12,737 bases of DNA from Aequorivita sp. (GCA_002733915.1 NVXN01000004.1:66559-79295), one strand, 5' to 3'; shown: positions 1-7,422, numbered from the stretch's first letter. Notes: a model not told the origin generated them from the sequence alone. Program-made: numbers and translations.

Positions 1-979
1 AACCCAATGGCGAAATGGAAGTTTCGCAAGCCGTAAAAGCATAAAGTGCATCAATGGTTTTATCCGGGGAAATGCCGCTGGGCAAATGGATTTGTATTTC
101 CACTTCGGCAGCGGTATTGTCCTCAATTTTTTTAATTTTGATTTTCCCTTTGTCGTTCGCTTTCAAAATTGTATCGATCAGCGATGAAGTATTGGTGCCA
201 AAGGGAATTTCAGTAATTACGAGCGTGTTTTTGTCGAGCTGGTTTATGCGCGCGCGACTGCGGATTTTTCCGCCGCGCATTCCATCGTTGTAATCGGCTA
301 CATCCATCAGTCCGCCCGTAGGGAAATCTGGATAGATAGTAAACTTTTTGCCCTGCAAATGCTTGATGGAAGCATCAATAAGTTCAATAAAATTATGCGG
401 AAGGATTTTGGTGGAAAGCCCCACGGCAATTCCCTCCCCGCCTTGGTTCAGAAGCAAAGGAAATTTAACAGGAAGATTAATGGGTTCTTTTCTTCGTCCG
501 TCATATGAAGCTTGCCATCTCGTAACTTTTGGGTTGTAAACCACGTCCAAGGCAAACTTTGAAAGTCGCGCCTCAATATATCGTGAAGCGGCGGCACTAT
601 CGCCCGTTAAAATATTTCCCCAGTTTCCTTGGGTGTCTATCAACAAATCTTTTTGCCCAATCTGTACCATTGCATCGGCAATACTCGCATCGCCGTGCGG
701 GTGGTATTGCATTGTGTGCCCAACTATGTTTGCAACCTTGTTATAACGCCCATCGTCCAAATCTTTCATGGACTGCATAATGCGGCGCTGCACAGGTTTA
801 AAACCGTCTTCAATTGCGGGAACAGCACGTTCTAGGATTACATAGCTGGCGTAATCCAAAAACCAATCGCGATACATACCGGTAACCTTTTTTATGGTGT
901 CGCCGGAGGTATCGTCGTTTATTCCCAAATAGTCTGGGCCTGTTTGTTCTTCTTCGTTAGTGTTGAGTTCGTCACTCAT
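1..979 (-). CDS. parC: DNA topoisomerase IV subunit A, ParC (N-terminal 326 codons; truncated by window edge)
   Basis: This is the DNA-cleaving subunit of topoisomerase IV, which with ParE decatenates daughter chromosomes and relaxes supercoils. The visible part covers the N-terminal winged-helix/tower region. The catalytic tyrosine is Tyr134, in the GDSAAASRYIEARLS motif (residues 126-140). The quinolone-pocket segment YHPHGDASIADAM spans residues 92-104. The ATG at 977-979 gives the expected short acidic N-terminus before the conserved GMYRDWFLDYASYVI block (34-48). The GNWGNILTGDSAAAS context and the position directly after parE favour ParC over GyrA. The C-terminal beta-pinwheel domain lies beyond the left edge. 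The 157-bp gap to parE holds a repeat. I see no clear Bacteroidota-type promoter in the gap, so cotranscription with parE is likely but unproven. Confidence 0.94.
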   Translation of the reverse strand, partial: MSDELNTNEEEQTGPDYLGINDDTSGDTIKKVTGMYRDWFLDYASYVILERAVPAIEDGFKPVQRRIMQSMKDLDDGRYNKVANIVGHTMQYHPHGDASIADAMVQIGQKDLLIDTQGNWGNILTGDSAAASRYIEARLSKFALDVVYNPKVTRWQASYDGRRKEPINLPVKFPLLLNQGGEGIAVGLSTKILPHNFIELIDASIKHLQGKKFTIYPDFPTGGLMDVADYNDGMRGGKIRSRARINQLDKNTLVITEIPFGTNTSSLIDTILKANDKGKIKIKKIEDNTAAEVEIQIHLPSGISPDKTIDALYAFTACETSISPLG

Positions 980-1007
980 TATTTATTATCTATTCTTTAT
1001 TTTTATT

Positions 1008-1072
1008 CTTTGCGTTCTCTGCGTCTTTGCGGTAAGCTTTCACCACAGAGGCGAAAAGGTCGCAGAGGTTTT
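1008..1072. repeat. REP-like imperfect palindromic intergenic repeat between parE and parC
   Basis: The left arm contains TGCGTTCTCTGCGTCTTTGC and ends in GGT. After a short centre (AAGCTTTC) the right arm begins ACCACAGAGGCGAAAAGG and continues TCGCAGAGG. The reverse complement of the right arm matches the left arm at about two thirds of positions, with repeated TTTGCG/CTCTGCG words. From memory, the 'accacagaggcgcagagaacgcagag' type of sequence is a dispersed intergenic repeat in many bacterial genomes. The copy number in this genome cannot be seen from one window. On the transcribed (minus) strand it could fold into a long imperfect hairpin between the parE and parC coding regions. Confidence 0.6.
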
Positions 1073-1102
1073 TTTATAATGCACGCGATAAATTGCGAGC
1101 GC

Positions 1103-1129
1103 ACTGTGAACTGCTACTGAACACTGAAT
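1103..1129. repeat. Short irregular ACTG-spaced array next to the parE stop
   Basis: ACTG occurs at 1103, 1110, 1116 and 1123, that is at spacings of 7, 6 and 7 bases, ending 8 bp before the parE stop codon. It looks like a small degenerate tandem array in the same gap as the REP-like repeat. Function is unknown and four short words may be chance. Confidence 0.3.
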
Positions 1130-1136
1130 ATTTTTT

Positions 1137-2987
1137 TCATTCCTCCACCCTATCCAATTCCACCTTCAAATTATCAATAATAAACTCCTGCCGATCCGGC
1201 GTGTTTTTCCCCATGTAGAAAGAAAGCAATTCCTCAATACTCATTGATTTATCGAGCATTACGGGATCCAAACGGATATCGTTGCCAATAAAATGCACAA
1301 ACTCATCCGGTGAAATTTCACCCAAACCTTTAAAGCGAGTTATTTCAGGTTTTGGCTTTAGTTTTTCTATGGCATTGATGCGTTCCTCTTCGGAATAGCA
1401 ATAAATGGTTTCCTTTTTATTTCGCACGCGGAACAATGGAGTTTGCAAAATATACAAATGCCCTTCTTTTATCAATTCAGGAAAAAACTGCAAGAAAAAT
1501 GTGATTAAAAGTAAACGAATGTGCATTCCATCCACATCGGCATCCGTGGCGATTACGATATTGTTGTACCGCAAATCCTCCATCGAGTCCTCAATATTCA
1601 ACGCGGCCTGCAAAAGATTGAATTCCTCGTTTTCATATACAATTTTTTTGGTCATACCGTAGGTATTCAACGGTTTCCCACGAAGTGAAAAAACGGCCTG
1701 CGTATTTACATCGCGGCTTTTGGTAATGCTTCCGCTTGCGGAATCTCCCTCGGTAATAAACAAAGTAGATTCCAGATTGCGTTCGTTCTTCACGTCTCCC
1801 AAATGCACCCGGCAGTCGCGTAATTTTTTATTGTGAAGACTGGCTTTTTTTGCGCGGTCCTTTGCCAGTTTTCGGATGCCGCTCAGTTCTTTTCTTTCGC
1901 GTTCGGCCTGCACAATTTTTCGCTGAATGGCATCAGCCGTCTCAGGATTTTTGTGCAAGTAATTGTCGAGCTGTGTTTTTACGAAATCATTAATAAAAGT
2001 TCGAACCGTAGGTAAATCGCCACCCATATCGGTTGAGCCGAGTTTGGTTTTGGTTTGACTTTCAAAAACAGGCTCCATCACTTTTATGCTGATTGCCGAA
2101 ACGATGGATTTGCGCACATCACTGGCATCATAATTCTTATTGTAGAACTCGCGTACAGTTTTAACCAAAGCTTCGCGAAAAGCCGACAAGTGGGTTCCAC
2201 CCTGCGTAGTGTTTTGGCCGTTTACAAAACTGTGATATTCCTCGCTATATTGGGTTTTACTGTGGGTTAAGGCTATTTCAATATCATCTCCACGAAGATG
2301 GATGATTGGGTATGCGCAGTCTTCTTCGGAAATGGTTTCCATCAAAAGGTCCTTCAATCCGTTTTCGGAATAGAACTTTTCGCCATTGAAATCTATCGTC
2401 AGTCCCGGATTGAGATAGACGTAGTTTTTCAGCATTTTTTCTACATACTCATTTCTGTATTTGAAGTTTTTGAAAATGCTTTCATCAGGTATGAAAACCA
2501 CTTTGGTTCCTTTTCGTTTTGTGGTTTCCTCAACGGCAACGTCATTGGTCAACTCACCCAAGGAGAATTCAGCAGCTTTTAATTGATTATCGCGAACCGA
2601 TTCTACTTTAAAAAATGCAGAGAGCGCATTCACCGCTTTGGTACCCACCCCATTCAAACCAACGGATTTCTTGAACGCACGGCTATCATATTTTCCACCC
2701 GTGTTCATTTTTGAAACCACATCGATTACTTTTCCCAACGGAATGCCACGCCCATAATCGCGCACTTTTACTTCTTTATCCTTTATGCGAACTTCGATGG
2801 TCTTTCCAGCGCCCATCACAAACTCGTCGATACAGTTGTCTATCACCTCTTTCAGAAGAATATAGATGCCGTCATCGGGCGAGGAACCGTCACCCAACTT
2901 ACCAATATACATCCCCGGGCGCATGCGGATGTGTTCTTTCCAGTCGAGCGAGCGTATGTTGTCTTCGGTATATTGCGTTTCGGCCAT
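1137..2987 (-). CDS. parE: DNA topoisomerase IV subunit B, ParE
   Basis: This is the ATPase subunit of topoisomerase IV, 616 aa from the chosen start. The N-terminal GHKL ATPase has EVIDN (Asn51, Mg-ATP), VRDYGRGIP (Asp77) and [11 protein letters not shown] (110-120). A transducer domain follows, with QTKTKL at 311-316 (Lys313 is the likely ATP-contacting lysine). The TOPRIM domain has [10 protein letters not shown] (Glu413) and the metal-binding D-x-D-x-D at 482-486. RFKGLGE lies at 551-557. An in-frame TTG at 3041 would add 18 residues, but it lies inside the -33 element of the promoter, so the ATG at 2985-2987 ([10 protein letters not shown]) is taken. ParE lacks the insertion that lengthens many GyrB proteins. 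It is followed on the same strand by parC. Confidence 0.96.
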   Translation of the reverse strand: MAETQYTEDNIRSLDWKEHIRMRPGMYIGKLGDGSSPDDGIYILLKEVIDNCIDEFVMGAGKTIEVRIKDKEVKVRDYGRGIPLGKVIDVVSKMNTGGKYDSRAFKKSVGLNGVGTKAVNALSAFFKVESVRDNQLKAAEFSLGELTNDVAVEETTKRKGTKVVFIPDESIFKNFKYRNEYVEKMLKNYVYLNPGLTIDFNGEKFYSENGLKDLLMETISEEDCAYPIIHLRGDDIEIALTHSKTQYSEEYHSFVNGQNTTQGGTHLSAFREALVKTVREFYNKNYDASDVRKSIVSAISIKVMEPVFESQTKTKLGSTDMGGDLPTVRTFINDFVKTQLDNYLHKNPETADAIQRKIVQAERERKELSGIRKLAKDRAKKASLHNKKLRDCRVHLGDVKNERNLESTLFITEGDSASGSITKSRDVNTQAVFSLRGKPLNTYGMTKKIVYENEEFNLLQAALNIEDSMEDLRYNNIVIATDADVDGMHIRLLLITFFLQFFPELIKEGHLYILQTPLFRVRNKKETIYCYSEEERINAIEKLKPKPEITRFKGLGEISPDEFVHFIGNDIRLDPVMLDKSMSIEELLSFYMGKNTPDRQEFIIDNLKVELDRVEE

Positions 2988-3012
2988 AAGATTTGGTGTA
3001 GGGTTGCTAATA

Positions 3013-3041
3013 TAAATATACGCTACCACTTGTGAAACCAA
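3013..3041 (-). promoter_or_regulatory. Bacteroidota-type promoter of parE
   Basis: Reading the minus strand, TTG (3041-3039) is followed by an 18-bp spacer and TATATTTA (3020-3013), a one-mismatch match to the TAnnTTTG -7 element. Predicted transcription would start near 3007, about 20 bp before the ATG at 2987. This excludes the upstream in-frame TTG as a start. Confidence 0.5.
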
Positions 3042-3053
3042 TACTTCGGAAAG

Positions 3054-3090
3054 TAATTAACAATAAAACGTCTGTTATTGTTAGTAATTA
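3054..3090. repeat. Inverted repeat upstream of the parE promoter
   Basis: The arms are TAATTA-ACAATAA (3054-3066) and TTATTGTTAGTAATTA (3075-3090), with a GTCTG-centred 8-bp loop and a 3-base bulge. The inner 8 bp (AACAATAA/TTATTGTT) are perfect. It lies just upstream of the parE -33 element, a plausible operator position. There is no T-run suited to a terminator. Role unknown. Confidence 0.4.
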
Positions 3091-3266
3091 TTTGTTGACA
3101 CAAAAACAAGAATATTTGGATGACTGAATAAAATAATCTGGGTTTTAAGACTTATGGAATTTGGCAGGAATACATCCAACTTCCCTATTAGGGAGAAATT
3201 TTGGCTAAAGTTCTCACTAAGGAGTTAGGGGTAGTGCTAAACTTTTGCAAAGAATGAGCTTCGTCA
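3091..3266. other. Gene-free stretch between parE and the chaperone operon, with degraded repeats
   Basis: I find no convincing coding region here. It contains a short dyad TCCCTA-T-TAGGGA (3182-3194), a second dyad at 3207-3245, and two loosely similar segments on the minus strand, each beginning CTCC and resembling the CCCTTTAGGG-type repeats seen between genes in many Bacteroidota. This may be the remnant of a decayed mobile or repeat element, but the match is too poor to name it. Confidence 0.35.
3207..3245. promoter_or_regulatory. CIRCE-like dyad upstream of the cbpA-cbpM operon
   Basis: AAAGTT (3207-3212) pairs with AACTTT (3240-3245), and CACTA (3215-3219) pairs with TAGTG (3232-3236), around a 12-base loop. 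The right half TAGTGCTAA matches the CIRCE half-site GAGTGCTAA in 8 of 9 bases. The left half TTCTCACTA matches TTAGCACTC in 6 of 9. The spacing is 12 instead of the strict 9, so HrcA binding is doubtful. It ends 22 bp before the putative dnaJ-type promoter. Confidence 0.25.
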
Positions 3267-3297
3267 TTGCCTTGTTGCATATCTTTTCATAATTTCA
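3267..3297 (+). promoter_or_regulatory. Probable promoter of the cbpA-cbpM operon
   Basis: TTG (3267-3269), a 20-bp spacer and TAATTTCA (3290-3297) fit the TTG/TAnnTTTG pattern with mismatches at the last two positions of the -7 element. Transcription would start near 3304, 14 bp before the ATG at 3318. An in-frame upstream TTG start at 3267 would lie within this promoter and is rejected. Confidence 0.4.
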
Positions 3298-3317
3298 TAC
3301 CACAAACAAAAACTTCA

Positions 3318-4226
3318 ATGGAATTTATAGATTACTACAAAGTTCTCGAGCTGGACAAGAGTGCCACTGCAGCGGATATAAAGAAGGCATACCGCAAACT
3401 TGCCAGAAAACTACACCCCGATTTAAACCCCAATGATAAAACTGCCCAACAGAAATTTCAACAAATAAATGAAGCGAATGAAGTGTTGAGCGATCCAGAA
3501 AAACGCAAAAAATACGACCAATACGGAAAAGATTGGCAACACGCCGATGCATTTGAAGAAGCCAAGCGGCAGCAAGGTGCTCAAGGATTTGGAGGGCAAC
3601 GCACCTATACTGGCAGCACACAGGGTTTTGACGAAAGCCAGTTTTCAGATTTTTTTGAATCGATGTTTGGCGGTGGTGGTTTCAGTCGCGGCGGTGGGCG
3701 CAGGCAGACTGCACAGTTTAAGGGGCAGGACTTGAACGCTACCCTTCGGCTTAATTTGACTGATATTCTGAAAAGCCAAAAACAGACCATTACCATTGGC
3801 GAAAAGAAAATTCGGCTAACAATTCCCGCAGGAGTTGAGGATGGACAAACCATCAAAATAAAAGGTTATGGTGGCGAAGGGATGAACGGCGGGCCAAAGG
3901 GTGATCTCTTTATCACTTTTGAAATTTTCAACAATACGCGTTTCAAAAGACTGGAGAGCGATTTATATTCCACTGAAAATATTTCACTTTACACAGCACT
4001 TTTGGGCGGAGAGATAACCATTGAAACCTTGACCGGAAAAGTAAAGCTGCAAGTAAAACCTGAAACACAAAACGACACTAAAGTTAAACTGAAAGGCAAA
4101 GGATTTCCTAAGTACAAAAAAGAGGGGCAGTATGGTGATCTTTATATAACCTATAAAATTGATTTGCCGAAAAACCTTTCAGAAAAAGAAAAAGAACTAT
4201 TTACTGAACTTTCAAAACTGAGATAA
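3318..4226 (+). CDS. cbpA: CbpA-type J-domain co-chaperone (DnaJ without zinc finger)
   Basis: A 302-aa class II Hsp40 that stimulates DnaK ATPase through its J domain (residues 5-69, HPD at 33-35). A Gly/Phe-rich linker spans roughly 87-127 ([18 protein letters not shown]). The C-terminal substrate-binding domains CTD I and II start near 135 ([10 protein letters not shown]). There are no CxxCxGxG repeats, which separates it from true Dna[21 protein letters not shown] and GDLFITFEI are typical CTD blocks, as is GDLYITYKI near the end. It overlaps the next gene by one base (TAATG), which indicates translational coupling with a CbpM-like protein. E. coli CbpA also binds curved DNA; that cannot be judged here. 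Confidence 0.92.
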   Translation: MEFIDYYKVLELDKSATAADIKKAYRKLARKLHPDLNPNDKTAQQKFQQINEANEVLSDPEKRKKYDQYGKDWQHADAFEEAKRQQGAQGFGGQRTYTGSTQGFDESQFSDFFESMFGGGGFSRGGGRRQTAQFKGQDLNATLRLNLTDILKSQKQTITIGEKKIRLTIPAGVEDGQTIKIKGYGGEGMNGGPKGDLFITFEIFNNTRFKRLESDLYSTENISLYTALLGGEITIETLTGKVKLQVKPETQNDTKVKLKGKGFPKYKKEGQYGDLYITYKIDLPKNLSEKEKELFTELSKLR

Positions 4227-4516
4227 TGGAACGAGAAAAATACATATTGGTAAAGCATTTTTGCGAAAAAACCCATATAGAGGATACTTTCGTTAAAAAT
4301 CTGTTTGAATACGATTTGATAACCTATGAAAAACAGGATAACGATTTCTTTATTGATTTGAAGGATATTTCGGAAATAGAACGTATGTTTCGCCTACACA
4401 ATGATTTAGGTATCAATTTTGAAGGACTGGATGCCATAAAACAGATGTTAAAACGGATGAAAAAACTAGAAAAGGAAATGGATTTGCTTCAAAAAAGACT
4501 GCGGTTGTACGAATAG
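4226..4516 (+). CDS. cbpM: CbpM-like chaperone modulator (MerR-like helix domain)
   Basis: A small 96-aa protein starting at the ATG that shares its A with the cbpA stop codon. The N-terminal part (ILVKHFCEKTHIEDTFVKNLFEYDLI, written here as landmarks 7-32) has the layout of CbpM/MerR_2 proteins. These fold as a MerR-like helical domain, bind the J domain of CbpA and inhibit its co-chaperone activity. Residues 66-95 form an amphipathic, Lys/Glu/Leu-rich helix, probably a coiled coil for dimerisation. Gene order and the one-base overlap match the cbpA-cbpM operon of other bacteria and support a paired activator/inhibitor role. Sequence identity to E. coli CbpM is low, so the name rests on context plus length and fold pattern. 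Confidence 0.78.
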   Translation: MEREKYILVKHFCEKTHIEDTFVKNLFEYDLITYEKQDNDFFIDLKDISEIERMFRLHNDLGINFEGLDAIKQMLKRMKKLEKEMDLLQKRLRLYE

Positions 4517-4588
4517 TTATTTCCAAAAGGAACGGTAAATTCTTTTTAATGAAATGTTAAATGGAATTTAGGAAAATGTGCAATCCCA

Positions 4589-4596
4589 TATCTTTA
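4589..4596 (+). promoter_or_regulatory. Possible -7 element before the PAP2 gene
   Basis: TATCTTTA fits TAnnTTT(G) and has a weak TTTAG at 4567-4571 upstream with a 17-bp gap. Transcription would start close to the ATG at 4603, so this is either an almost leaderless transcript or a chance match. If real, it rules out the ATG at 4561. Confidence 0.3.
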
Positions 4597-4602
4597 TCTT
4601 CT

Positions 4603-5607
4603 ATGAGAAAAACAACGATACTATTCACTTTATTGGTTTCAATCAACCTCTTTGCGCAGCAAACCAATTTCAATTCAACAAATTCAATCAGCCACGAATC
4701 AGCACCTCAAAATAATACGGAAACAGGTTCGGGTGATTTAAGTTCAGACGCTGGAAATATCCATGACCTAACTTCAGCAACAAACTTCAATCCAACCGAT
4801 AAAACCGTTTATGGTGCCCAAAAAAGTAATTCCCCCTATGAATGGAAATGGGTTCGTGATGGGATCTGGACGGGTGCGGCACTTGGAGCTAGTGCCTATG
4901 GATTGATACTCATAAAAAACAAAGAAGATTTGCCCGTAGCAGAGCGAGAAAAGTTTTTAAATGAAGTTACCCTTCAACAGGAAATAGATGACCTAAACTT
5001 TTTGGACCAATGGGTAGCTGGGAAACATAACAAAAGTGCCAACGCAATTAGCGACATTCCATTTGCACTATCTTTTGCAGCGCCTTTTGCCTTTTTATTT
5101 GATGACGAAATTAACGACCATACTGGCCAATATGTGGGACTTTACATTGAAAGTTTGGCTACAACAGCAGCTATTTATACAATAACTGCAGGATTGGTAA
5201 ATAGAAGCCGTCCGTATGTATATGATAACAGTGGAGATACCGGTGATGATAGAAGGTTTAAAAATAACGGACAACGCTCCTTTTATTCGGGGCACGTAGC
5301 AGCTACGGCCACTGCAACCTTTTTTGCCGCAAAGGCTTTTAGTGATTTTAATCCAGATGCAAACGGGAAAGTCTTTGTTTGGGCAGGTGCCGCAACACTT
5401 CCGGCCGCAGTTGGTGTGTTACGGATGGAAGCCGGACAGCATTTTTTAACGGATGTACTTCTTGGGTATGTTTTAGGAGCGGGGACTGGAATTTTAGTGC
5501 CAGAACTTCATAAAAAGAAAGTGGAGAATATAGACATTTACCCAAGCTCTGGAACCAGTTTTAATGGCGATAGTTACAATGGAATGGCTTTTAGATATAC
5601 GTTTTAG
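4603..5607 (+). CDS. PAP2 superfamily phosphatase-like protein, exported or membrane-bound
   Basis: 334 aa from the ATG at 4603, which begins a good signal peptide (MRKTTILFTLLVSINLFAQ); an ATG at 4561 would add 14 residues before it. A Ser/Asn/Thr-rich spacer (20-75) precedes several hydrophobic segments near 88-104, 151-167, 177-199, 233-246, 257-273 and 282-299. PAP2 motifs are present in altered form: motif 1 has NRSRP (Arg203-Pro204) but Ala196 where the family has Lys; motif 2 is YSGH (228-231) instead of PSGH; motif 3 is intact as R-x5-H-x3-D (Arg274, His280, Asp284). PAP2 enzymes dephosphorylate lipid phosphates such as undecaprenyl pyrophosphate or phosphatidate. The substrate here is unknown. 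The protein ends in an aromatic-rich GMAFRYTF tail. Confidence 0.82.
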   Translation: MRKTTILFTLLVSINLFAQQTNFNSTNSISHESAPQNNTETGSGDLSSDAGNIHDLTSATNFNPTDKTVYGAQKSNSPYEWKWVRDGIWTGAALGASAYGLILIKNKEDLPVAEREKFLNEVTLQQEIDDLNFLDQWVAGKHNKSANAISDIPFALSFAAPFAFLFDDEINDHTGQYVGLYIESLATTAAIYTITAGLVNRSRPYVYDNSGDTGDDRRFKNNGQRSFYSGHVAATATATFFAAKAFSDFNPDANGKVFVWAGAATLPAAVGVLRMEAGQHFLTDVLLGYVLGAGTGILVPELHKKKVENIDIYPSSGTSFNGDSYNGMAFRYTF

Positions 5608-5630
5608 AACTTCTTTTTGAAAATTTTCTT

Positions 5631-5664
5631 AAAAAAAAATCCCGCACTTGCGGGATTTTTTTTT
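5631..5664. terminator. Bidirectional rho-independent terminator between PAP2 and ychF
   Basis: A perfect stem, A-run plus TCCCGCA paired with TGCGGGA plus T-run, surrounds a CT centre (5647-5648). An oligo-A on one side and oligo-T on the other let it end transcription from both converging genes. The PAP2 stop is at 5607 and the ychF stop at 5669. Confidence 0.9.
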
Positions 5665-5668
5665 CTGA

Positions 5669-6763
5669 TTATACATTGAAACGAAAATGCATCACATCGC
5701 CATCTTTTACGATGTACTCCTTTCCCTCTACCCCCATTTTTCCAGCTTCCTTTACTTTGGCTTCGCTGCCGTAGGTTACATAGTCATCATATTTTATAAC
5801 TTCAGCACGAATGAAACCTTTTTCAAAATCTGAATGTATTACCCCTGCGGCCTGTGGCGCAGTAGCTCCTACAGGAATGGTCCAAGCTCTCACTTCTTTC
5901 ACACCTGCAGTAAAATAAGTTTGTAGGTTTAATAATTTATACGCACTGCGGATCAACTTTGCTGAACCCGCTTCGTCAAGTCCCAGATCTTCCAAAAACA
6001 TTTGGCGCTCTTCAAAAGTTTCCAGCTCGGTAATATCTGCTTCGGTGCCAACTGCCAGAACAAGTACCTCAGCATTTTCGCCAGCTACGGCTTCCTTTAC
6101 TTTTTCAACATAGGCGTTACCAGTGGCTGCCGAGCCTTCATCTACATTACAAACATACATTACGGGTTTGTCTGTAATGAACTGTGCGTTTGCAATAAAT
6201 TCTTCCCTTTCTTCTTGGGATAATTCAATAGCGCGTACAGAGATTCCTGCTTCCAATCCAGATTTTACTTTTAGCAATGCAGCTTCTTCTTTTTGTGCAT
6301 CCTTGTTTCCGGTTCGCGCGGCACGTTTCACTTTTTCAAGCTTTTTATCAACCGTTTCCAAATCCTTCAATTGAAGTTCAATATCAATTGTCTCTTTATC
6401 GCGAATTGGATTTACATTGCCATCAACGTGGACTATATTATCATTATCAAAACAACGCAAAACGTGTAGGATAGCATCGGTCTCACGGATGTTGCTCAAA
6501 AATTGGTTGCCCAATCCTTCACCTTTACTGGCCCCTTTTACCAATCCTGCGATATCAACAATTTCAACAGTTGCTGGAATTACGCGTTCGGGTTTCACCA
6601 ATTCTTCAAGTTTCAACAATCTTTTATCGGGAACGTTCACTACCCCAATGTTGGGCTCGATAGTACAAAAAGGGAAGTTTGCACTTTGTGCCTTTGCATT
6701 TGATAGACAATTAAAAAGAGTGGATTTCCCTACGTTTGGCAATCCTACGATACCTGCTTTCAT
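5669..6763 (-). CDS. ychF: Ribosome-binding ATPase YchF (Obg-family)
   Basis: A 364-aa YchF/OLA1-family P-loop protein that hydrolyses ATP in preference to GTP and associates with ribosomes. The G1 loop GLPNVGKS is at 7-14, switch region [12 protein letters not shown] at 29-40, G3 [16 protein letters not shown] at 70-85, and the G4 position reads NVDE (206-209) instead of the NKxD of GTPases, the known hallmark of ATP preference. A helical coiled-coil insertion spans about 123-200. The C-terminal TGS domain runs from about 280 to 362 and ends [11 protein letters not shown]. Length is normal for the family. It has its own promoter and shares a terminator with the convergent PAP2 gene. Confidence 0.97.
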   Translation of the reverse strand: MKAGIVGLPNVGKSTLFNCLSNAKAQSANFPFCTIEPNIGVVNVPDKRLLKLEELVKPERVIPATVEIVDIAGLVKGASKGEGLGNQFLSNIRETDAILHVLRCFDNDNIVHVDGNVNPIRDKETIDIELQLKDLETVDKKLEKVKRAARTGNKDAQKEEAALLKVKSGLEAGISVRAIELSQEEREEFIANAQFITDKPVMYVCNVDEGSAATGNAYVEKVKEAVAGENAEVLVLAVGTEADITELETFEERQMFLEDLGLDEAGSAKLIRSAYKLLNLQTYFTAGVKEVRAWTIPVGATAPQAAGVIHSDFEKGFIRAEVIKYDDYVTYGSEAKVKEAGKMGVEGKEYIVKDGDVMHFRFNV

Positions 6764-6783
6764 TATTTTATTTTTTCAGGGTG

Positions 6784-6791
6784 CAAATATA
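6784..6791 (-). promoter_or_regulatory. Promoter (-7 element) of ychF
   Basis: On the minus strand TATATTTG is a perfect TAnnTTTG element. Upstream, TTAG about 21 bp away is a weak -33 candidate. Transcription near 6778 would give a leader of about 15 nt before the ATG at 6763. Confidence 0.55.
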
Positions 6792-6866
6792 CATTATCAA
6801 AAAAGAATTTTGCTAATTGTAAGAGAATGGTTTTCTGAAAAAGATTGGGTTTTATTTCACTAATAA

Positions 6867-6901
6867 TTTACAAGAATTTAACGATAATAAGTTTAGTTTT
6901 A
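6867..6901 (+). promoter_or_regulatory. Shared upstream block and -7 element of the first small secreted gene
   Basis: TTTAC...TTAAC-N6-AAGT (6867-6892) is followed by TAGTTTTA (6894-6901), matching TAnnTTT. The same arrangement recurs at 8228-8264 before the third gene, with nearly the same distance to the start codon (34 versus 32 bp from the -7 element). No TTG is present at -33. Confidence 0.4.
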
Positions 6902-6927
6902 CTTCTTAACAATAAATAACCAGTTAT

Positions 6928-7401
6928 ATGAAAAAAGTAATCTTAAGTCTAGCCGTTGCAGTTTTGACCATAACGGGTGTATTCGCCCAGGAAAATACAG
7001 ATGTTCAATCTACAACCACCGTAAAAAAAGTTACCCAAAAGGGTACTGATGTGAAAACCAAAGTTGTTGCCGAAACCGAAACCGATAAGGAAATTATAAA
7101 GGTGGAAGACAACGATAAACAAGACCAAGCATCAAAAGTAATTACTAAAAGAGATGTAGATTCAAAAGTAGTGGCAGATGATGTTTCTATTGATGCTGCC
7201 AATCAACAAGGGCAGATAGCAATTAAGCAAAGACAGGAAGCCGAACTTGCAAAAAATATTGCCATTCAAAAAGAGAAAGCAGCTGCGGAAGCTGAAAAAC
7301 AGCGCCAAGAAAAATTAATGCAACAACAAAAAGAGCTTGAAGCGAGAAGGGCTGCCTTGACAAAACGTCCAGAAGGAATGGCCAAGTTGAAAAAAGATTA
7401 A
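6928..7401 (+). CDS. Small exported protein with N-terminal family module and C-terminal coiled coil
   Basis: 157 aa, function not recognised. A signal peptide (1-20, MKKVILSLAVAVLTITGVFA) ends before QENTD. Residues 27-70 contain TTTVKK and KGTDV-TK-V followed by a K-E-I-I-x-V-x-D-N-D stretch that aligns with the same region of the two downstream genes (TVV-K, KGTD-TK-V, K-E-V-L-x-L-x-D-S-D in the third). From about residue 90 the protein is rich in Gln, Glu, Ala, Lys and Arg and is predicted to be one long charged helix or coiled coil, with no beta-type C-terminal domain. It has its own upstream block and terminator, so it is a single-gene unit. It is probably periplasmic or surface-exposed. 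An adaptor or scaffold role would be guesswork. Confidence 0.8.
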   Translation: MKKVILSLAVAVLTITGVFAQENTDVQSTTTVKKVTQKGTDVKTKVVAETETDKEIIKVEDNDKQDQASKVITKRDVDSKVVADDVSIDAANQQGQIAIKQRQEAELAKNIAIQKEKAAAEAEKQRQEKLMQQQKELEARRAALTKRPEGMAKLKKD

Positions 7402-7422
7402 AATAACTATATTCTATTTATT

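Noticed and set aside
1008..1129. CRISPR array in the parE-parC gap
   Set aside because: There is only one palindromic unit plus a short degenerate array, with no regular spacers and no cas genes.
2711..2989. Open frame antisense to the parE 5' end (92 codons)
   Set aside because: It lies wholly within well-conserved parE sequence. The product is Arg/Cys-rich with no recognisable feature.
2988..3041. Longer ParE beginning at the in-frame TTG at 3041
   Set aside because: The extra 18 residues have no family counterpart and the TTG is the -33 element of the predicted promoter.
3207..3245. True CIRCE operator (HrcA site)
   Set aside because: The left half has three mismatches and the spacer is 12 instead of 9 bases, so it is listed only as CIRCE-like.
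3250..3269. Small hairpin AATGA-GCTTCG-TCATT before the chaperone operon
   Set aside because: Five base pairs without a T-run, overlapping the -33 element; likely chance.
3267..3317. Longer J-domain protein beginning at an upstream TTG
   Set aside because: The J domain starts right after the ATG at 3318 and the upstream codons overlap the promoter.
6417..6863. 148-codon plus-strand open frame opposite the ychF start
   Set aside because: It is a shadow of the ychF coding strand with no recognisable domain, and it runs through the ychF promoter.
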